This document shows, piece by piece, positions 51,516-61,155 of a DNA stretch of 64,000 nt (position 1 is the first letter of the stretch; each line of letters opens with the position of its first letter). The position numbers were made by a program, and so were the translations under genes. Below the pieces are notes generated by a model. It did not search any database. It was not told the origin of the DNA and saw only the letters and a list, made by a program, of their open reading frames with translations. This DNA is from Ohtaekwangia kribbensis (GTDB lineage: Bacteria > Bacteroidota > Bacteroidia > Cytophagales > Cyclobacteriaceae), in the NCBI RefSeq assembly GCF_042676245.1, contig NZ_JBHTKA010000015.1:62001-126000 (forward strand), given 5' to 3'.

Positions 51516-53558
51516 ATGGAAGGAAATAAATTTTTTAAACCGTACGTCTCACCGGAACAGCGAATTCCGGAGTTCACAGTCAAGTCTGTATTGTTTGGTT
51601 CGCTCTTCGGAATTCTGTTCGGAGCTTCAACGGTATACCTGGCACTCAAGGCAGGTCTTACGGTTACAGCATCTATACCAATAGCCGTGATCGCGATCAC
51701 GCTGGGACGCAAAATTCTCAAGACAACCATACTTGAGAATAACATTATACAAACAACAGGCTCAGCAGGTGAATCGATAGCAGCCGGTGTTGTATTTACC
51801 TTACCCGGATTTCTATTTCTCTCTCCCGGCCAGGATGGTGTAAGTATAGGGGAAGCTTATTTCGATTACCTCACGATATTAATACTGGCTGCCTTTGGTG
51901 GTATGCTTGGTACGTTGATGATGGTTCCGTTACGGAGATCGCTCATTGTAAAAGAACATGGTACACTTCCTTATCCGGAAGGAACTGCGTGTGCTTCGGT
52001 ATTGCAGGCTGGTGAAAAAGGAGGTGTATTTGCACAGACAGCGTTTGCCGGCATGGGTATAGCCATGCTATATGCGCTGATGCAAAAAGTATTTCACGTA
52101 ATCGCTGAAGTACCGGCCTATATCACGAGCCAGACGAACAAGTACTGGCCATCAGCAGCAACACGCGGAGAAATTACTCCGGAATATTTGGGGGTAGGGT
52201 ATATCATTGGTCCGCGCATATCGGGTATACTCGTAGCGGGTTCTGTGCTGGCATGGTGGGCTATTACTCCGCTGCTGAGCACACTGATTCATCCGGATAC
52301 GATTGCCCTGCAGCTTGTTAAATTAGGAAACCTGGCAAGTCTTGATACTCCCGGTGGTTATGGTAACTGGAATCCGCAGACGCATACCTTCGGGAGTTAT
52401 GCCGATGCTATATATCGCGCCTATATACGGCAGATCGGTGCCGGTGCTGTAGCGGCTGGCGGGTTCATCACACTCATCAAGACTATACCCACGATTGTGA
52501 GCTCCTTTCGCGAGAGTATGGGCTCATTAAAGGAGAAAGGACAAACCAGTGTATTGCGTACGGAAGATGACTTGTCGTTCAAGTTTGTGATTATAGGAAG
52601 TATAGCGTTGGTATTGCTAACGGCGATGCTTCCCAGCAACATTATGCCCGGTGATAGTATACTTCAAAAACTCTTCATTGGGTTGCTGATTGTAATCTTC
52701 GGGTTCTTCTTCGTTACCGTGTCCAGCCGTATTGTGGGTTTGGTGGGTACCAGTAACAACCCGATCTCGGGTATGACCATCGCTACGTTGATGGGTACCT
52801 GTCTCATCTTTACCAGTATAGGTTGGTCAGGCAAATTTTACGAACCACTGGCCCTTGTTGTGGGCGGTATGATCTGTATAGCCGCCTCGAACGCAGGAGG
52901 TACGTCACAAGATTTAAAGACGGGATTTATAGTAGGAGCAACACCCCGCTATCAGCAGCTTGCATTGTTCATCGGTGCGATTGTTTCATCTATTGCCATC
53001 GGGGGCATCGTTCGCATTCTCGATACACCGACACCTGAAATGCTTGAGCAAGGTATAACACACGCCATCGGCAGTGATAAATACCCGGCACCACAGGCAA
53101 CGTTGATGGCGACACTCGCACGCGGTATACTTTCGTTTAACCTCGACTGGCAGTTTGTAATTGTAGGTGTATTTATAGCGATCACGATGGAGCTATGCGG
53201 TATTAAAGCCCTTGCGTTTGCCATAGGACTATATTTACCATTGTCCACTACACTTCCCATTTTCGCGGGCGGTGCCGTAAAAGGTTATGTTGACTGGCGT
53301 GCTGAACGCAAAGGTGAAAAAGTACAGGATGATGAACTTGGTCGCGGAAGTCTGTTTGCAACGGGTCTCATTGCAGGTGGTGCGTTAACCGGTGTGATTG
53401 TAGCAGTACTGGCTGTAGTGTGGCCGAACATTATGGATGCTATGAATGTAGAGCATACTTTAACAGACCGTTTCGGAATTGGTGGTTACTATGCGATTGG
53501 TACAGGCTTCTTCATCGCGATGATGGTTATGCTGTATCGCCTTGCTATACGGAAATAA
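51516..53558 (+). CDS. OPT-family oligopeptide transporter
   Basis: A 680-residue membrane protein with about 16 hydrophobic segments. Family signatures are KAGLTVTASIPIAVIAI, ETTGSAGES-type QTTGSAGESIAAGVVFTLP and LPYPEGTACASVLQAGE, typical of bacterial OPT proteins. OPT proteins move oligopeptides, siderophore-like or metal-chelate compounds by proton symport. It is next to a POT transporter, suggesting a shared peptide diet. A good terminator follows at 53600. Confidence 0.93.
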   Translation: MEGNKFFKPYVSPEQRIPEFTVKSVLFGSLFGILFGASTVYLALKAGLTVTASIPIAVIAITLGRKILKTTILENNIIQTTGSAGESIAAGVVFTLPGFLFLSPGQDGVSIGEAYFDYLTILILAAFGGMLGTLMMVPLRRSLIVKEHGTLPYPEGTACASVLQAGEKGGVFAQTAFAGMGIAMLYALMQKVFHVIAEVPAYITSQTNKYWPSAATRGEITPEYLGVGYIIGPRISGILVAGSVLAWWAITPLLSTLIHPDTIALQLVKLGNLASLDTPGGYGNWNPQTHTFGSYADAIYRAYIRQIGAGAVAAGGFITLIKTIPTIVSSFRESMGSLKEKGQTSVLRTEDDLSFKFVIIGSIALVLLTAMLPSNIMPGDSILQKLFIGLLIVIFGFFFVTVSSRIVGLVGTSNNPISGMTIATLMGTCLIFTSIGWSGKFYEPLALVVGGMICIAASNAGGTSQDLKTGFIVGATPRYQQLALFIGAIVSSIAIGGIVRILDTPTPEMLEQGITHAIGSDKYPAPQATLMATLARGILSFNLDWQFVIVGVFIAITMELCGIKALAFAIGLYLPLSTTLPIFAGGAVKGYVDWRAERKGEKVQDDELGRGSLFATGLIAGGALTGVIVAVLAVVWPNIMDAMNVEHTLTDRFGIGGYYAIGTGFFIAMMVMLYRLAIRK

Positions 53559-53599
53559 CATATAGAAATACGCAGGCGAAGTCTGATATAGTATAAGCA

Positions 53600-53632
53600 A
53601 AAAGAGGATGTCTGTTCAAGGCATCCTCTTTT
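53600..53632. terminator. Bidirectional terminator after OPT gene
   Basis: AAAAGAGGATG (53600-53610) and CATCCTCTTTT (53622-53632) form an 11-bp stem with an 11-nt loop. It is suited to both the rightward OPT transcript and the leftward lipoprotein transcript. Confidence 0.9.
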
Positions 53633-53651
53633 GTTTATGTTCTTTACTGTT

Positions 53652-54167
53652 TTATAGTTGTGCTATATATTCAGCACGGTGTAATACCTGTTTCGAGCTC
53701 TTGCTTACGAGCAGCGTGTGTCGCATCGGTGGCTTCAGACATTCGTATACATCATATTTCGTTTCATCGACATCCCAGAAAAAAGAAGAGGCTTCGTATT
53801 CTGCTCCGGTAACTTTCTGTTTCAACAATGCTATATCACGAAAAGAGATCGGGTAACATACGGTGTCTGCTTTTATAGCATAGCGGGGAAATGGTAACGA
53901 ACCGATAGCCTGTAGCAACGCATCGTGATCGGCTTCATAAGCGAAATAACTGGCGTAGTTGCCGTTCTGATACTTGATCTTTACACCTTCAGCATCGTTC
54001 AGTTGAAGCGTGGTCAATACATTCCTGGTGAGCGTATCTTTTAACGAAGTACGAAGAATGAGCGGAGGTATATCTGCGAAAGCATCATCATGAATAGATG
54101 CTGTCGGCTTTTTGCAGGCAAATGTAAAAAGCAGTAACAGCGGAATAACGATGACGAAACCTTTCAT
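53652..54167 (-). CDS. Predicted lipoprotein, function unknown
   Basis: A 171-residue protein with lipobox LFTFAC (Cys18) and a KKP after it. The mature part contains no motif I recognise; a beta-rich middle (IKYQNGNYASYFAYEAD) and a C-terminal CLKPPMRHTLLVSKSSKQVL are seen. It follows the TerB-like gene by 7 bp on the same strand, so the two may be co-transcribed. Confidence 0.75.
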   Translation of the reverse strand: MKGFVIVIPLLLLFTFACKKPTASIHDDAFADIPPLILRTSLKDTLTRNVLTTLQLNDAEGVKIKYQNGNYASYFAYEADHDALLQAIGSLPFPRYAIKADTVCYPISFRDIALLKQKVTGAEYEASSFFWDVDETKYDVYECLKPPMRHTLLVSKSSKQVLHRAEYIAQL

Positions 54168-54174
54168 AAGCTCA

Positions 54175-54540
54175 TTACACGGTTATATCCATAAGTTGTT
54201 TCAATGTTTCCAATGCTTTGGTTTCCGATTGGTCTACTTTTCCATCGGCACGTACAATGTCCTGCATCGCTTCGAGTACATTGCCTTTTGGCAGATCAGA
54301 CTTTTGTCCGAAGTGCTTCGCGGTTTGCAGGAACAGGTCGTTCAGTTTTGATTTATCAAATGAATTATACTCCCGTATAGCTGTATATAGTTTCTTCTCA
54401 ATGTCTGTGTCAGCAGGGTATAGCGCTTTCATTTTACTTTTGATAGCAGCGAGCTCAGACGGATCGTAACTGCTGTCGGCCTGCGACAAATGCACATATA
54501 GGAACACAACAAAGTCAGGGTAGGAATTGTGAATGATCAT
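54175..54540 (-). CDS. TerB-family helical protein
   Basis: A 121-residue all-helical protein with a TerB-like repeat: FVVFLYVHLSQADSSYDPSELAAIKSKM (about 10-37) and MQDIVRADGKVDQSETKALETL (about 92-113), where the ADGKVDxxE is the metal-binding-like turn. The function of single-domain TerB proteins is unknown. It is 7 bp upstream of a predicted lipoprotein gene. Confidence 0.8.
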   Translation of the reverse strand: MIIHNSYPDFVVFLYVHLSQADSSYDPSELAAIKSKMKALYPADTDIEKKLYTAIREYNSFDKSKLNDLFLQTAKHFGQKSDLPKGNVLEAMQDIVRADGKVDQSETKALETLKQLMDITV

Positions 54541-54618
54541 GGTATGGAAAGGTCTTGGTATAAGCGAATGTAAACCTTATCAGGCATCCGCGCAAAGGGT
54601 TTAAAGTCGATAGCAATA

Positions 54619-54644
54619 AAAAAGCCCCGCTGTTCACGGGGCTT
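54619..54644 (-). terminator. Terminator after amt
   Basis: AAGCCCCG (54622-54629) pairs with CGGGGCTT (54637-54644) around a 7-nt loop, with the T-run on the minus strand. It lies 24 bp after the amt stop. Confidence 0.9.
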
Positions 54645-54667
54645 GATTTTTATAGAAATCAAATTTG

Positions 54668-55996
54668 TTATTTGGCAGAACTTAAATCACCTACCAGGTT
54701 TTCTTCATAAGCAGGTTCAACGGTTCTTTGTGACTGGGCTATGGTTAATGGCGCAATCAGGTCGGTAACTTTCAACAGTATACCGGTACCAACAAATGTA
54801 TAGGCCACTACAATCACCAAAGCTTTCATGTGTACAATGAACAATGCTGTCTCACCGAAGAAGAGACCGTTACCCGTAGTGTTTGCTCCGTTCACGGCTG
54901 TGTTCGCCAGCAAAGCAGTCATGATCATACCAACCGCTCCACCTACACCGTGGCAAGGGAATACATCAAGTGTATCTTCCAGCGAAGTTTTGGTAGTTTT
55001 CCAATGAACCATCACGTTACTGATCAAGCTGGCAAATGTACCGATGAACAAGCTCGAAGGTATAGTCACGAAACCGGCAGCAGGTGTAATTGCTACAAGT
55101 CCTACAACGGCACCGATACAGAACCCAAGAGCTGAAGGTTTTTTACCACGCACAGAATCAAAGAGGATCCACGCAAGACCAGCCGCAGCAGAAGCAGTGT
55201 TGGTAGTTGCAAACGCAGAAGCAGCCAACGTACCAGCGCTCAACGCACTTCCGGCATTAAAGCCGAACCATCCGAACCACAGTAAACCTGTGCCCAGCAA
55301 TACGTATGGAATGTTAGCAGGAGCAATGTGTTTCTTCTCTTCGTTGCTTCTCAAAAAGATAGAAGCTACCAATGCTGCTATACCAGCAGACATGTGTACA
55401 ACAGTACCACCGGCAAAGTCAAGTACACCCATCTTGAAGAGGAATCCTTCCGGATGCCATGTCCAGTGTGCAAGCGGTGAGTATATAAACAGCGAGAACA
55501 ATACAAGGAATATAATGTACGACTTGAAGCGCACGCGTTCAGCAAATGTACCCGTGATCAGGGCAGGCGTGATGATGGCGAATTTCAACTGGAAGAAAGC
55601 AAACAACACCAACGGTATGGTTGGAGCAAGTGACCATGGTTTGCCGTCCAGTACATTATGGAACATAAAGAAAGATCTTGGATCACCGATGAGTCCACCG
55701 ATAGAATCTCCGAACGCAAGGCTGAATCCCACCACGATCCACAATACACCAACAACACCCATCGCGATAAAGCTCTGGAACATCGTATAGATTATGTTCT
55801 TCATGTCGATCATACCTCCGTAAAAGAAGGCGAGACCGGGTGTCATCAATAGTACAAGGGCAGATGCTGTGAGCATCCAGGCGATATCACCTCCGTTCAT
55901 CCCCTCCGTCACAATTTGCTTCGGGGTTGCCGGCATGAAGACTGCCAGCACGCTGAAGCCGATGAGCAACAGCAAAAAGATTAATGATTTCTTCAT
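54668..55996 (-). CDS. amt: Ammonium transporter
   Basis: A 442-residue Amt/Rh protein with a signal-like N-terminus and about 11 further hydrophobic segments. Family motifs are MTPGLAFFYGGM, FAGGTVVHMSAGIAAL with the first pore His, LLWFGWFGFNAGSAL and DVFPCHGVGGAVGMIMTALLA with the second pore His. It conducts ammonium across the inner membrane. No glnK/PII gene is adjacent on either side, unlike the usual amt-glnK pair. The gene is monocistronic between two terminators or divergent promoters. Confidence 0.95.
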   Translation of the reverse strand: MKKSLIFLLLLIGFSVLAVFMPATPKQIVTEGMNGGDIAWMLTASALVLLMTPGLAFFYGGMIDMKNIIYTMFQSFIAMGVVGVLWIVVGFSLAFGDSIGGLIGDPRSFFMFHNVLDGKPWSLAPTIPLVLFAFFQLKFAIITPALITGTFAERVRFKSYIIFLVLFSLFIYSPLAHWTWHPEGFLFKMGVLDFAGGTVVHMSAGIAALVASIFLRSNEEKKHIAPANIPYVLLGTGLLWFGWFGFNAGSALSAGTLAASAFATTNTASAAAGLAWILFDSVRGKKPSALGFCIGAVVGLVAITPAAGFVTIPSSLFIGTFASLISNVMVHWKTTKTSLEDTLDVFPCHGVGGAVGMIMTALLANTAVNGANTTGNGLFFGETALFIVHMKALVIVVAYTFVGTGILLKVTDLIAPLTIAQSQRTVEPAYEENLVGDLSSAK

Positions 55997-56251
55997 AGGC
56001 GTTTAAAAGTTCTGGTTGTACTTCAAAAATCGCCATTTTTTTTAAGATATGGTTAAATTCTGACTTTCGTTTGCATAAAAAATGACCGAAAACGTTTTAG
56101 AAGGTTTGCGTTTTACCCTGCTTGATTAAAATTGGAGTAGTTTTTTGAAAATCTTTTAAAAATCCGCTGCCCGTTTTCTCCGCAGACAGTTGTCGGAAAG
56201 TTATCCGCACGAATCATGGACAATGCGTGTGAAGGAATTATTTTCGCGCCC

Positions 56252-57547
56252 ATGTTCACGCAATACGAAGATGTTCTCCAGTATCTGTACGCGAATCTTC
56301 CCATGTTTCAGCGGGTCGGGTCGGTTGCATTCAAGAGTGATCTGTCCAATACCATAGCACTGTGTGAAGCACTTGATAATCCGCAGCGAAAGTTCAAGTC
56401 CATTCACATTGCAGGCACTAACGGTAAGGGAAGTACCTCGCACATGCTGGCGTCTGTGTTGCAATCAGCCGGGTACAAAACCGGGTTATATACTTCACCT
56501 CATCTCAAGTCATTTACGGAACGGATTCGCGTGAATGGTAAAGAAGTATCGGAGCAATTCGTGGTGGATTTTGTGAATCGTATTCAACCGGTGATCGAAC
56601 GTGTGAAACCTTCGTTTTTTGAGATTACGGTAGCGATGGCATTTGATTATTTTGTGCATGAGCAGGTTGATGTGGCCGTGATTGAAGTAGGACTGGGCGG
56701 AAGACTTGATTCCACGAATGTGATTACACCTGAGCTTTCGCTGATCACAAATATAGGATGGGATCATACCGATCTTTTAGGTGATACACTCGAAAAGATC
56801 GCTGCTGAAAAAGCAGGAATCATTAAAAAGAATGTACCCGTAGTGGTGAGTGAACAACAGCCGGGCATTGCCGATGTATTCAGGAGCAAGGCGGCAGCCG
56901 AGACAGCACCGTTACGCTTTGCATCCGATGTATATACCGTTCAGTTTCGCGAAGAGAAGGGCACTATACTTTTTGATGCATTGAAAAACGGAAAACCAGC
57001 TCATACAGGCATAGCCCTACCGTTGCAAGGTATCTATCAACAGAAAAACCTGGCGGGTGTTCTTTGCGCCATTGATGTTTTGAGACAGCAAGGCTGGAAA
57101 ATCACCGATGAGCAACTGGTGGATGGCCTCATGAAAGTAATGTCTCAAACCGGTTTGAAAGGTCGCTGGCAAAAGTTGGGAACAAACCCGTTGATCGTGT
57201 GTGATACCGGTCATAACCTCGATGGTGTTACGCAGGTGGTGAAACAGCTTCAACAGCTTTCATACAAGAGACTGTTCATGGTCATTGGTATGGTAAAGGA
57301 TAAAGATATATCCGGTGTACTGGAGCTTTTGCCGAAGGAAGCGAACTACTACTTTTGCCAGGCTTCTATACCGCGCGCACTGGAGGCAGGTATATTGGCT
57401 GAAAAAGCACGCAGTACAGGATTGAAAGGCGAGGTAATTGCCAATGTAAATGAAGCCATTCAACGGGCGCGCGCGAAAGCTTCTGCCGAAGATGTGATCT
57501 TCATTGGTGGAAGTACATTTGTAGTGGCCGAGATCGATGGACTATAG
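56252..57547 (+). CDS. folC: Folylpolyglutamate synthase / dihydrofolate synthase
   Basis: A 431-residue Mur-ligase-family protein from ATG 56252 (MFTQYEDVLQYL). The P-loop is AGTNGKGSTSHML (about 53-65), the metal and folate site TSPHLKSFTERIRVNG follows, and GLGGRLDSTNV and NIGWDHTDLLG are also typical. It adds glutamate to dihydropteroate or folate. It is divergent from amt with 255 bp between and is followed by trmB 45 bp later. Confidence 0.94.
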   Translation: MFTQYEDVLQYLYANLPMFQRVGSVAFKSDLSNTIALCEALDNPQRKFKSIHIAGTNGKGSTSHMLASVLQSAGYKTGLYTSPHLKSFTERIRVNGKEVSEQFVVDFVNRIQPVIERVKPSFFEITVAMAFDYFVHEQVDVAVIEVGLGGRLDSTNVITPELSLITNIGWDHTDLLGDTLEKIAAEKAGIIKKNVPVVVSEQQPGIADVFRSKAAAETAPLRFASDVYTVQFREEKGTILFDALKNGKPAHTGIALPLQGIYQQKNLAGVLCAIDVLRQQGWKITDEQLVDGLMKVMSQTGLKGRWQKLGTNPLIVCDTGHNLDGVTQVVKQLQQLSYKRLFMVIGMVKDKDISGVLELLPKEANYYFCQASIPRALEAGILAEKARSTGLKGEVIANVNEAIQRARAKASAEDVIFIGGSTFVVAEIDGL

Positions 57548-57592
57548 TTACAAGTAGTATTTAAATTAGTAAAACTCAGAATATAAATTTTT

Positions 57593-58246
57593 GTGAAGCG
57601 TAAACTCGAACGTTTTAAGATCATCGAAGAAAGAACTAACGTGATCGAACCTACCAAACCGATCTATAAAACAATTAAAGGAAAGTGGCGGGAAGAACAT
57701 TTTAAAAATGATAAACCGATAACCGTAGAATTGGCGTGTGGTCGTGGAGAATATTCCGTAGGACTCGGCCGACTTTTCCCGGAACGCAATTTTATAGGTG
57801 TAGATGTAAAGGGTGAACGAATATGGAAGGGGAGCACCGTGGCAGTAGAAGAGAACCTGACCAACGTGGCTTTTCTGCGTACGCATATACTGTTGATTGA
57901 GAATTTCTTTGAACCCGGTGAGATTGATGAAGTGTGGCTTACCTTTCCCGATCCGCGTCCGACCAAGCGTGACATAAAAAGACGCTTGACAAGTCCGCGT
58001 TTCATGGAGATGTATAAACGCTTGTTGAAACCCGGAGGCTATGTGCGCTTGAAAACAGACAACACGATTCTGTATGAGTATACATTAGAAGAAGCGCAGA
58101 ACCGGACTGACATCGGCGATCTGAAATTTACAAACGATGTATATGCTTCCGAACTTCGTCCGGAATGTTTTGATATAAAGACACGTTACGAAGAAGCGTT
58201 TGCCGCCAAAGGAGAGACTATAAAGTATCTTCGTTTTCACTTTTAA
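57593..58246 (+). CDS. trmB: tRNA (guanine-N7-)-methyltransferase
   Basis: A 217-residue TrmB. The SAM motif is VELACGRGEYSVGLGRLFP (about 44-62), the FIGVDVKGERIWKG acidic loop follows, and the tRNA-site motif LTFPDPRPTKRDIKRRLTSPRF is a family hallmark. It methylates G46 of tRNA. Start is GTG at 57593. A TPR-protein gene follows 16 bp later. Confidence 0.94.
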   Translation: MKRKLERFKIIEERTNVIEPTKPIYKTIKGKWREEHFKNDKPITVELACGRGEYSVGLGRLFPERNFIGVDVKGERIWKGSTVAVEENLTNVAFLRTHILLIENFFEPGEIDEVWLTFPDPRPTKRDIKRRLTSPRFMEMYKRLLKPGGYVRLKTDNTILYEYTLEEAQNRTDIGDLKFTNDVYASELRPECFDIKTRYEEAFAAKGETIKYLRFHF

Positions 58247-58262
58247 TATTTAACTTTCGGTT

Positions 58263-58766
58263 ATGAGCGACACGACTAATTTTTACCTCGAAGAAAAATT
58301 CCTGAGTGCTGACCGCATGATCAGTGAAGGACGATTAAGTGAAGCAGCACACCTGTTGGAAGAGATACTGGCGGAAGCACCTGATTTCGGAAAAGCACAT
58401 AATCACCTGGGTTGGCTCTACGAAACTAAATTTAAAAACTATGCGCAGGCCGAAGAACATTACCGGCTCGCCATAAAATTCTCGCCCGAATACCCGGCAG
58501 CATACTACAACTATTGCTATTGTCTTTCTACACTTCGCAAGTATGACGACCTCGAGCGTGTACTCGAACTCGCCATCAAAGTATCCGGCATCAGCTATGC
58601 AACTATCTACAATGAATATGGATTGCTCCGCGAAGCACAGGGTAAACTTGACGATGCCATTCACTACTTCCGCCTGCATATACAAAACTCGTTCGATGCC
58701 AAGAGCATCGAAACTGCTGCAGACTCCATCAAGCGTTGTGAACGAAAGAAGCAACTGATTGGCTAG
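58263..58766 (+). CDS. TPR-repeat protein
   Basis: A 167-residue protein made of about three to four tetratricopeptide-like helical pairs (AEDHYRLAIKFSPEYPAAYYN-type units at about 20-55, 58-92, 97-130). The consensus A-x-N-x-L-G/W-LYE and the YAQAEEHYRLAI unit are clear. It should be a protein-interaction scaffold; the partner is unknown. It is probably co-transcribed with trmB. Confidence 0.8.
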   Translation: MSDTTNFYLEEKFLSADRMISEGRLSEAAHLLEEILAEAPDFGKAHNHLGWLYETKFKNYAQAEEHYRLAIKFSPEYPAAYYNYCYCLSTLRKYDDLERVLELAIKVSGISYATIYNEYGLLREAQGKLDDAIHYFRLHIQNSFDAKSIETAADSIKRCERKKQLIG

Positions 58767-58793
58767 ACGCCAGATACAAAGACTGCAGGCTGG

Positions 58794-61076
58794 TCACGGC
58801 TGATTTAAGGTGTAGCGTGCCCCGATAAATCCGCGTATACCCTGGTTGGGTGCAAATACATAGGAGGGATCGAACGTAAGCGCATGCGGATTGTCGGCCG
58901 TTGCTACCACCTGTCCATTGCCATCGAACTGTACATAGCGATCAAACGGATCAAACGGACGTGCTATACTATTGACCGGTGGCGTATAGTTTAACAGGTT
59001 TTTAATACCTCCATATACTTCCCAGCCTTTTTGAAATTTCCGTGTGACCTGAATGTTCTGTATACTCCACCATGGAGAATACTCCGCGCGGTTGTCGAGT
59101 TCTCCCAGTAAAGGAAGTCGCATCGGGCCATATACATTGCCGGTATAGTCAATCGAAAAACCAGAATTCCCGAAAGTATATCCTGCATTCCACACACCCG
59201 AGAACCGTTCAGTTAGCAGCTGCTGATAGGTTTCACCGTTTTCAGTTACCACTACGTCCTGCGCTGTAAACCCGGCCAGTATTTTTAAGCCGTTCGCCCA
59301 GGATACATCAACGTTCATTGACACACCTTTGGATACAGCCGAGCCATCCAGGTTGCTATAGATGATTTTGTTGGGATCTGTTTCATAGTCCGGAATAATG
59401 CGGTTGGTAAAGTATGTATAGAACGCGCTTGCATCGATACCTATAAAAGTGCCGGTTGCAGTATATATCTTTTTCACAACGTTCAGGTTAGTGTTCCACG
59501 ATGTTTCCGGCTTTAGCGATTCGGTAAATATTACTTGCCGGGCGCCTGTCAGTGCAGCATGGTCTTCGGTAAAGACATTCGCTACACGGTAACCATTTCC
59601 TGCGCTAAGTCTCACAACAGTTTGTTTGTTGCGCGTTGTCCATTTATAGTTTAGCCGAGGTGAAAAGATAGCGCCATGAACACTGTTGTGATCGTAGCGA
59701 ACACCCAGCAAAAGGTCGTTGAATTCGCTCAGCTTGATTTGATCCTGCGCGAAAACACCCGGCAGAGATGTAACAGAAGGGTTATTACCGTCTGTCCCCA
59801 CCGTGGCAGGCGTGTTGTCGTCATAGAAGGTATACCGGTAGGCTGTACCCAGTAATACAGCATGGCGCTGTCCAAGTTGCTTGTTCCAGGTTAGTTGTCC
59901 AAATGCTATATATTGATCGGCATCGTAAGACGTTGTTCCATAGAATGAATTCTGGTTGTGTCCGTTGGCACTGAATTGAAAATTTATATTCTCTTCTACT
60001 GGCAGTTGGTAAATGCCAAACGTTTCCCAGCGACTTGTATATATACTTTCACCATAAATTTCATCACTTCCCCGGTATTCAGGTGTCCATCGCATATCGC
60101 CTCCCCAGCGGTCTTCATAATTATACCGCGCGGCTATTGACAATGTTTTGTTATCCTTGCGTTGTATTTTCCACTTGTTGAAAACGGAAATTCTGTTTTG
60201 CAGCGTAACATCTGTAAAGTTATCGTGATTGTTATCGATGCGGTTTTGATAGTTGAAGTAATTTACGCCCAATAAACTCTGCGCTTTTTCACCGTGGTTA
60301 AATTTAATGCCGAGGTCGGTATTTACTTCCGCCCACGATGATCCCATTACGTCAACGGATAGTATAGGAGCGCGCGCGGGGTTCTTTGTAATAACGTTGA
60401 TCAGTCCACCGACAGCTTCCGAGCCATAGAGTGTAGAGGCAGGACCTTTCACAATTTCCATACGCTCAATCAATGCCTGCGGTATACCGGTGAGACCATA
60501 CACCGTGGACAGTCCGCTCACGATAGGCATACCGTCAATAAGGATCATGGTATAAGGACCTTCCAGGCCATTGATATGAATATCGCCCGTATTGCAGACG
60601 TTACAGTTAAGCTGCGGCCTGACGCCATTTATATTTTGCAAAGATTCGAACAGGGAAGGAGTGGGGTTAGCTCTGAAAAAAGAGGAAGTATATACTTCCA
60701 CCGGCACCGGGCTGTCCATACGACTTACTTCTTTCATGGTGCCGGATATCACTACTTCCTGCAATTCAGATACCGATTCCTTCAATATAAAATCGAGTGT
60801 AATGGTCTCATTCTTTTCAGACAGAGACACCTCACGGCTCTGCGGTTCATATCCTACAGCAGAAGTTGTCACAGTATAATGTCCAAACGGAATGTTGCGA
60901 ATGGTAAATATGCCGGATTCATCTGTAACGTCTGCGAGTGAAGAGCCCTTCACCATAATACTGACAAAAGGTAGGGGCTGCCCATGTTCGGTAACTTTTC
61001 CGGAAATAGTCCCGGCCTGTCCAAAGGCCTGAATGTGGTATATAATAATAAGAGTTGTAAAAATATTTATTTTCAT
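58794..61076 (-). CDS. TonB-dependent outer-membrane receptor (metal-regulated)
   Basis: A 760-residue receptor with a short signal peptide (ending AFG-Q about residue 20). A carboxypeptidase-regulatory-like domain (about 23-100: GTISGKVTEHGQPLPFVSI) is followed by the TonB plug with MILIDGMPIVSGLSTVYG and the plug end EIVKGPASTLYGSEAVGGLINVITK, and a 22-strand-type beta barrel to the C-terminal Pro/aromatic. The plug carries a CNVCN cysteine pair. It faces a DtxR-type repressor gene across a shared operator, so it probably takes up iron, manganese or a metal chelate. Ligand not determined. Confidence 0.93.
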   Translation of the reverse strand: MKINIFTTLIIIYHIQAFGQAGTISGKVTEHGQPLPFVSIMVKGSSLADVTDESGIFTIRNIPFGHYTVTTSAVGYEPQSREVSLSEKNETITLDFILKESVSELQEVVISGTMKEVSRMDSPVPVEVYTSSFFRANPTPSLFESLQNINGVRPQLNCNVCNTGDIHINGLEGPYTMILIDGMPIVSGLSTVYGLTGIPQALIERMEIVKGPASTLYGSEAVGGLINVITKNPARAPILSVDVMGSSWAEVNTDLGIKFNHGEKAQSLLGVNYFNYQNRIDNNHDNFTDVTLQNRISVFNKWKIQRKDNKTLSIAARYNYEDRWGGDMRWTPEYRGSDEIYGESIYTSRWETFGIYQLPVEENINFQFSANGHNQNSFYGTTSYDADQYIAFGQLTWNKQLGQRHAVLLGTAYRYTFYDDNTPATVGTDGNNPSVTSLPGVFAQDQIKLSEFNDLLLGVRYDHNSVHGAIFSPRLNYKWTTRNKQTVVRLSAGNGYRVANVFTEDHAALTGARQVIFTESLKPETSWNTNLNVVKKIYTATGTFIGIDASAFYTYFTNRIIPDYETDPNKIIYSNLDGSAVSKGVSMNVDVSWANGLKILAGFTAQDVVVTENGETYQQLLTERFSGVWNAGYTFGNSGFSIDYTGNVYGPMRLPLLGELDNRAEYSPWWSIQNIQVTRKFQKGWEVYGGIKNLLNYTPPVNSIARPFDPFDRYVQFDGNGQVVATADNPHALTFDPSYVFAPNQGIRGFIGARYTLNQP

Positions 61077-61102
61077 TATTGTTAAATTAAAATTTATATT
61101 AA

Positions 61103-61133
61103 TAAAATTATAAAGTTAGATTTATCTAACAAA
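61103..61133 (-). promoter_or_regulatory. Promoter of the TonB receptor gene
   Basis: On the minus strand TTTG (61133-61130) is followed after exactly 19 bp by TAATTTTA (61110-61103). This matches the Bacteroidota promoter TTTG-N19-TAnnTTTG except for the last base. The operator palindrome 61115-61130 lies inside the spacer. Confidence 0.7.
61115..61130. promoter_or_regulatory. Palindromic operator, probable DtxR-family site
   Basis: GTTAGAT-TT-ATCTAAC is a perfect 7-bp inverted repeat around a 2-bp centre. It lies between the divergent receptor and DtxR-like genes and covers the spacer of the receptor promoter. The TTAG...CTAA form fits the general layout of DtxR/MntR-type operators. Binding is inferred, not shown. 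Confidence 0.7.
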
Positions 61134-61155
61134 TTATTCCGCTGAGAAATATTTA

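Noticed and set aside
51191..51745. Long leftward frame of 184 residues across the POT-OPT junction
   Set aside because: It overlaps two clearly real genes on the other strand and has no motif; an antisense shadow.
55044..55790. Open frame of 248 residues opposite amt
   Set aside because: Low-complexity antisense shadow of a well-conserved transporter gene, with no homologous features.
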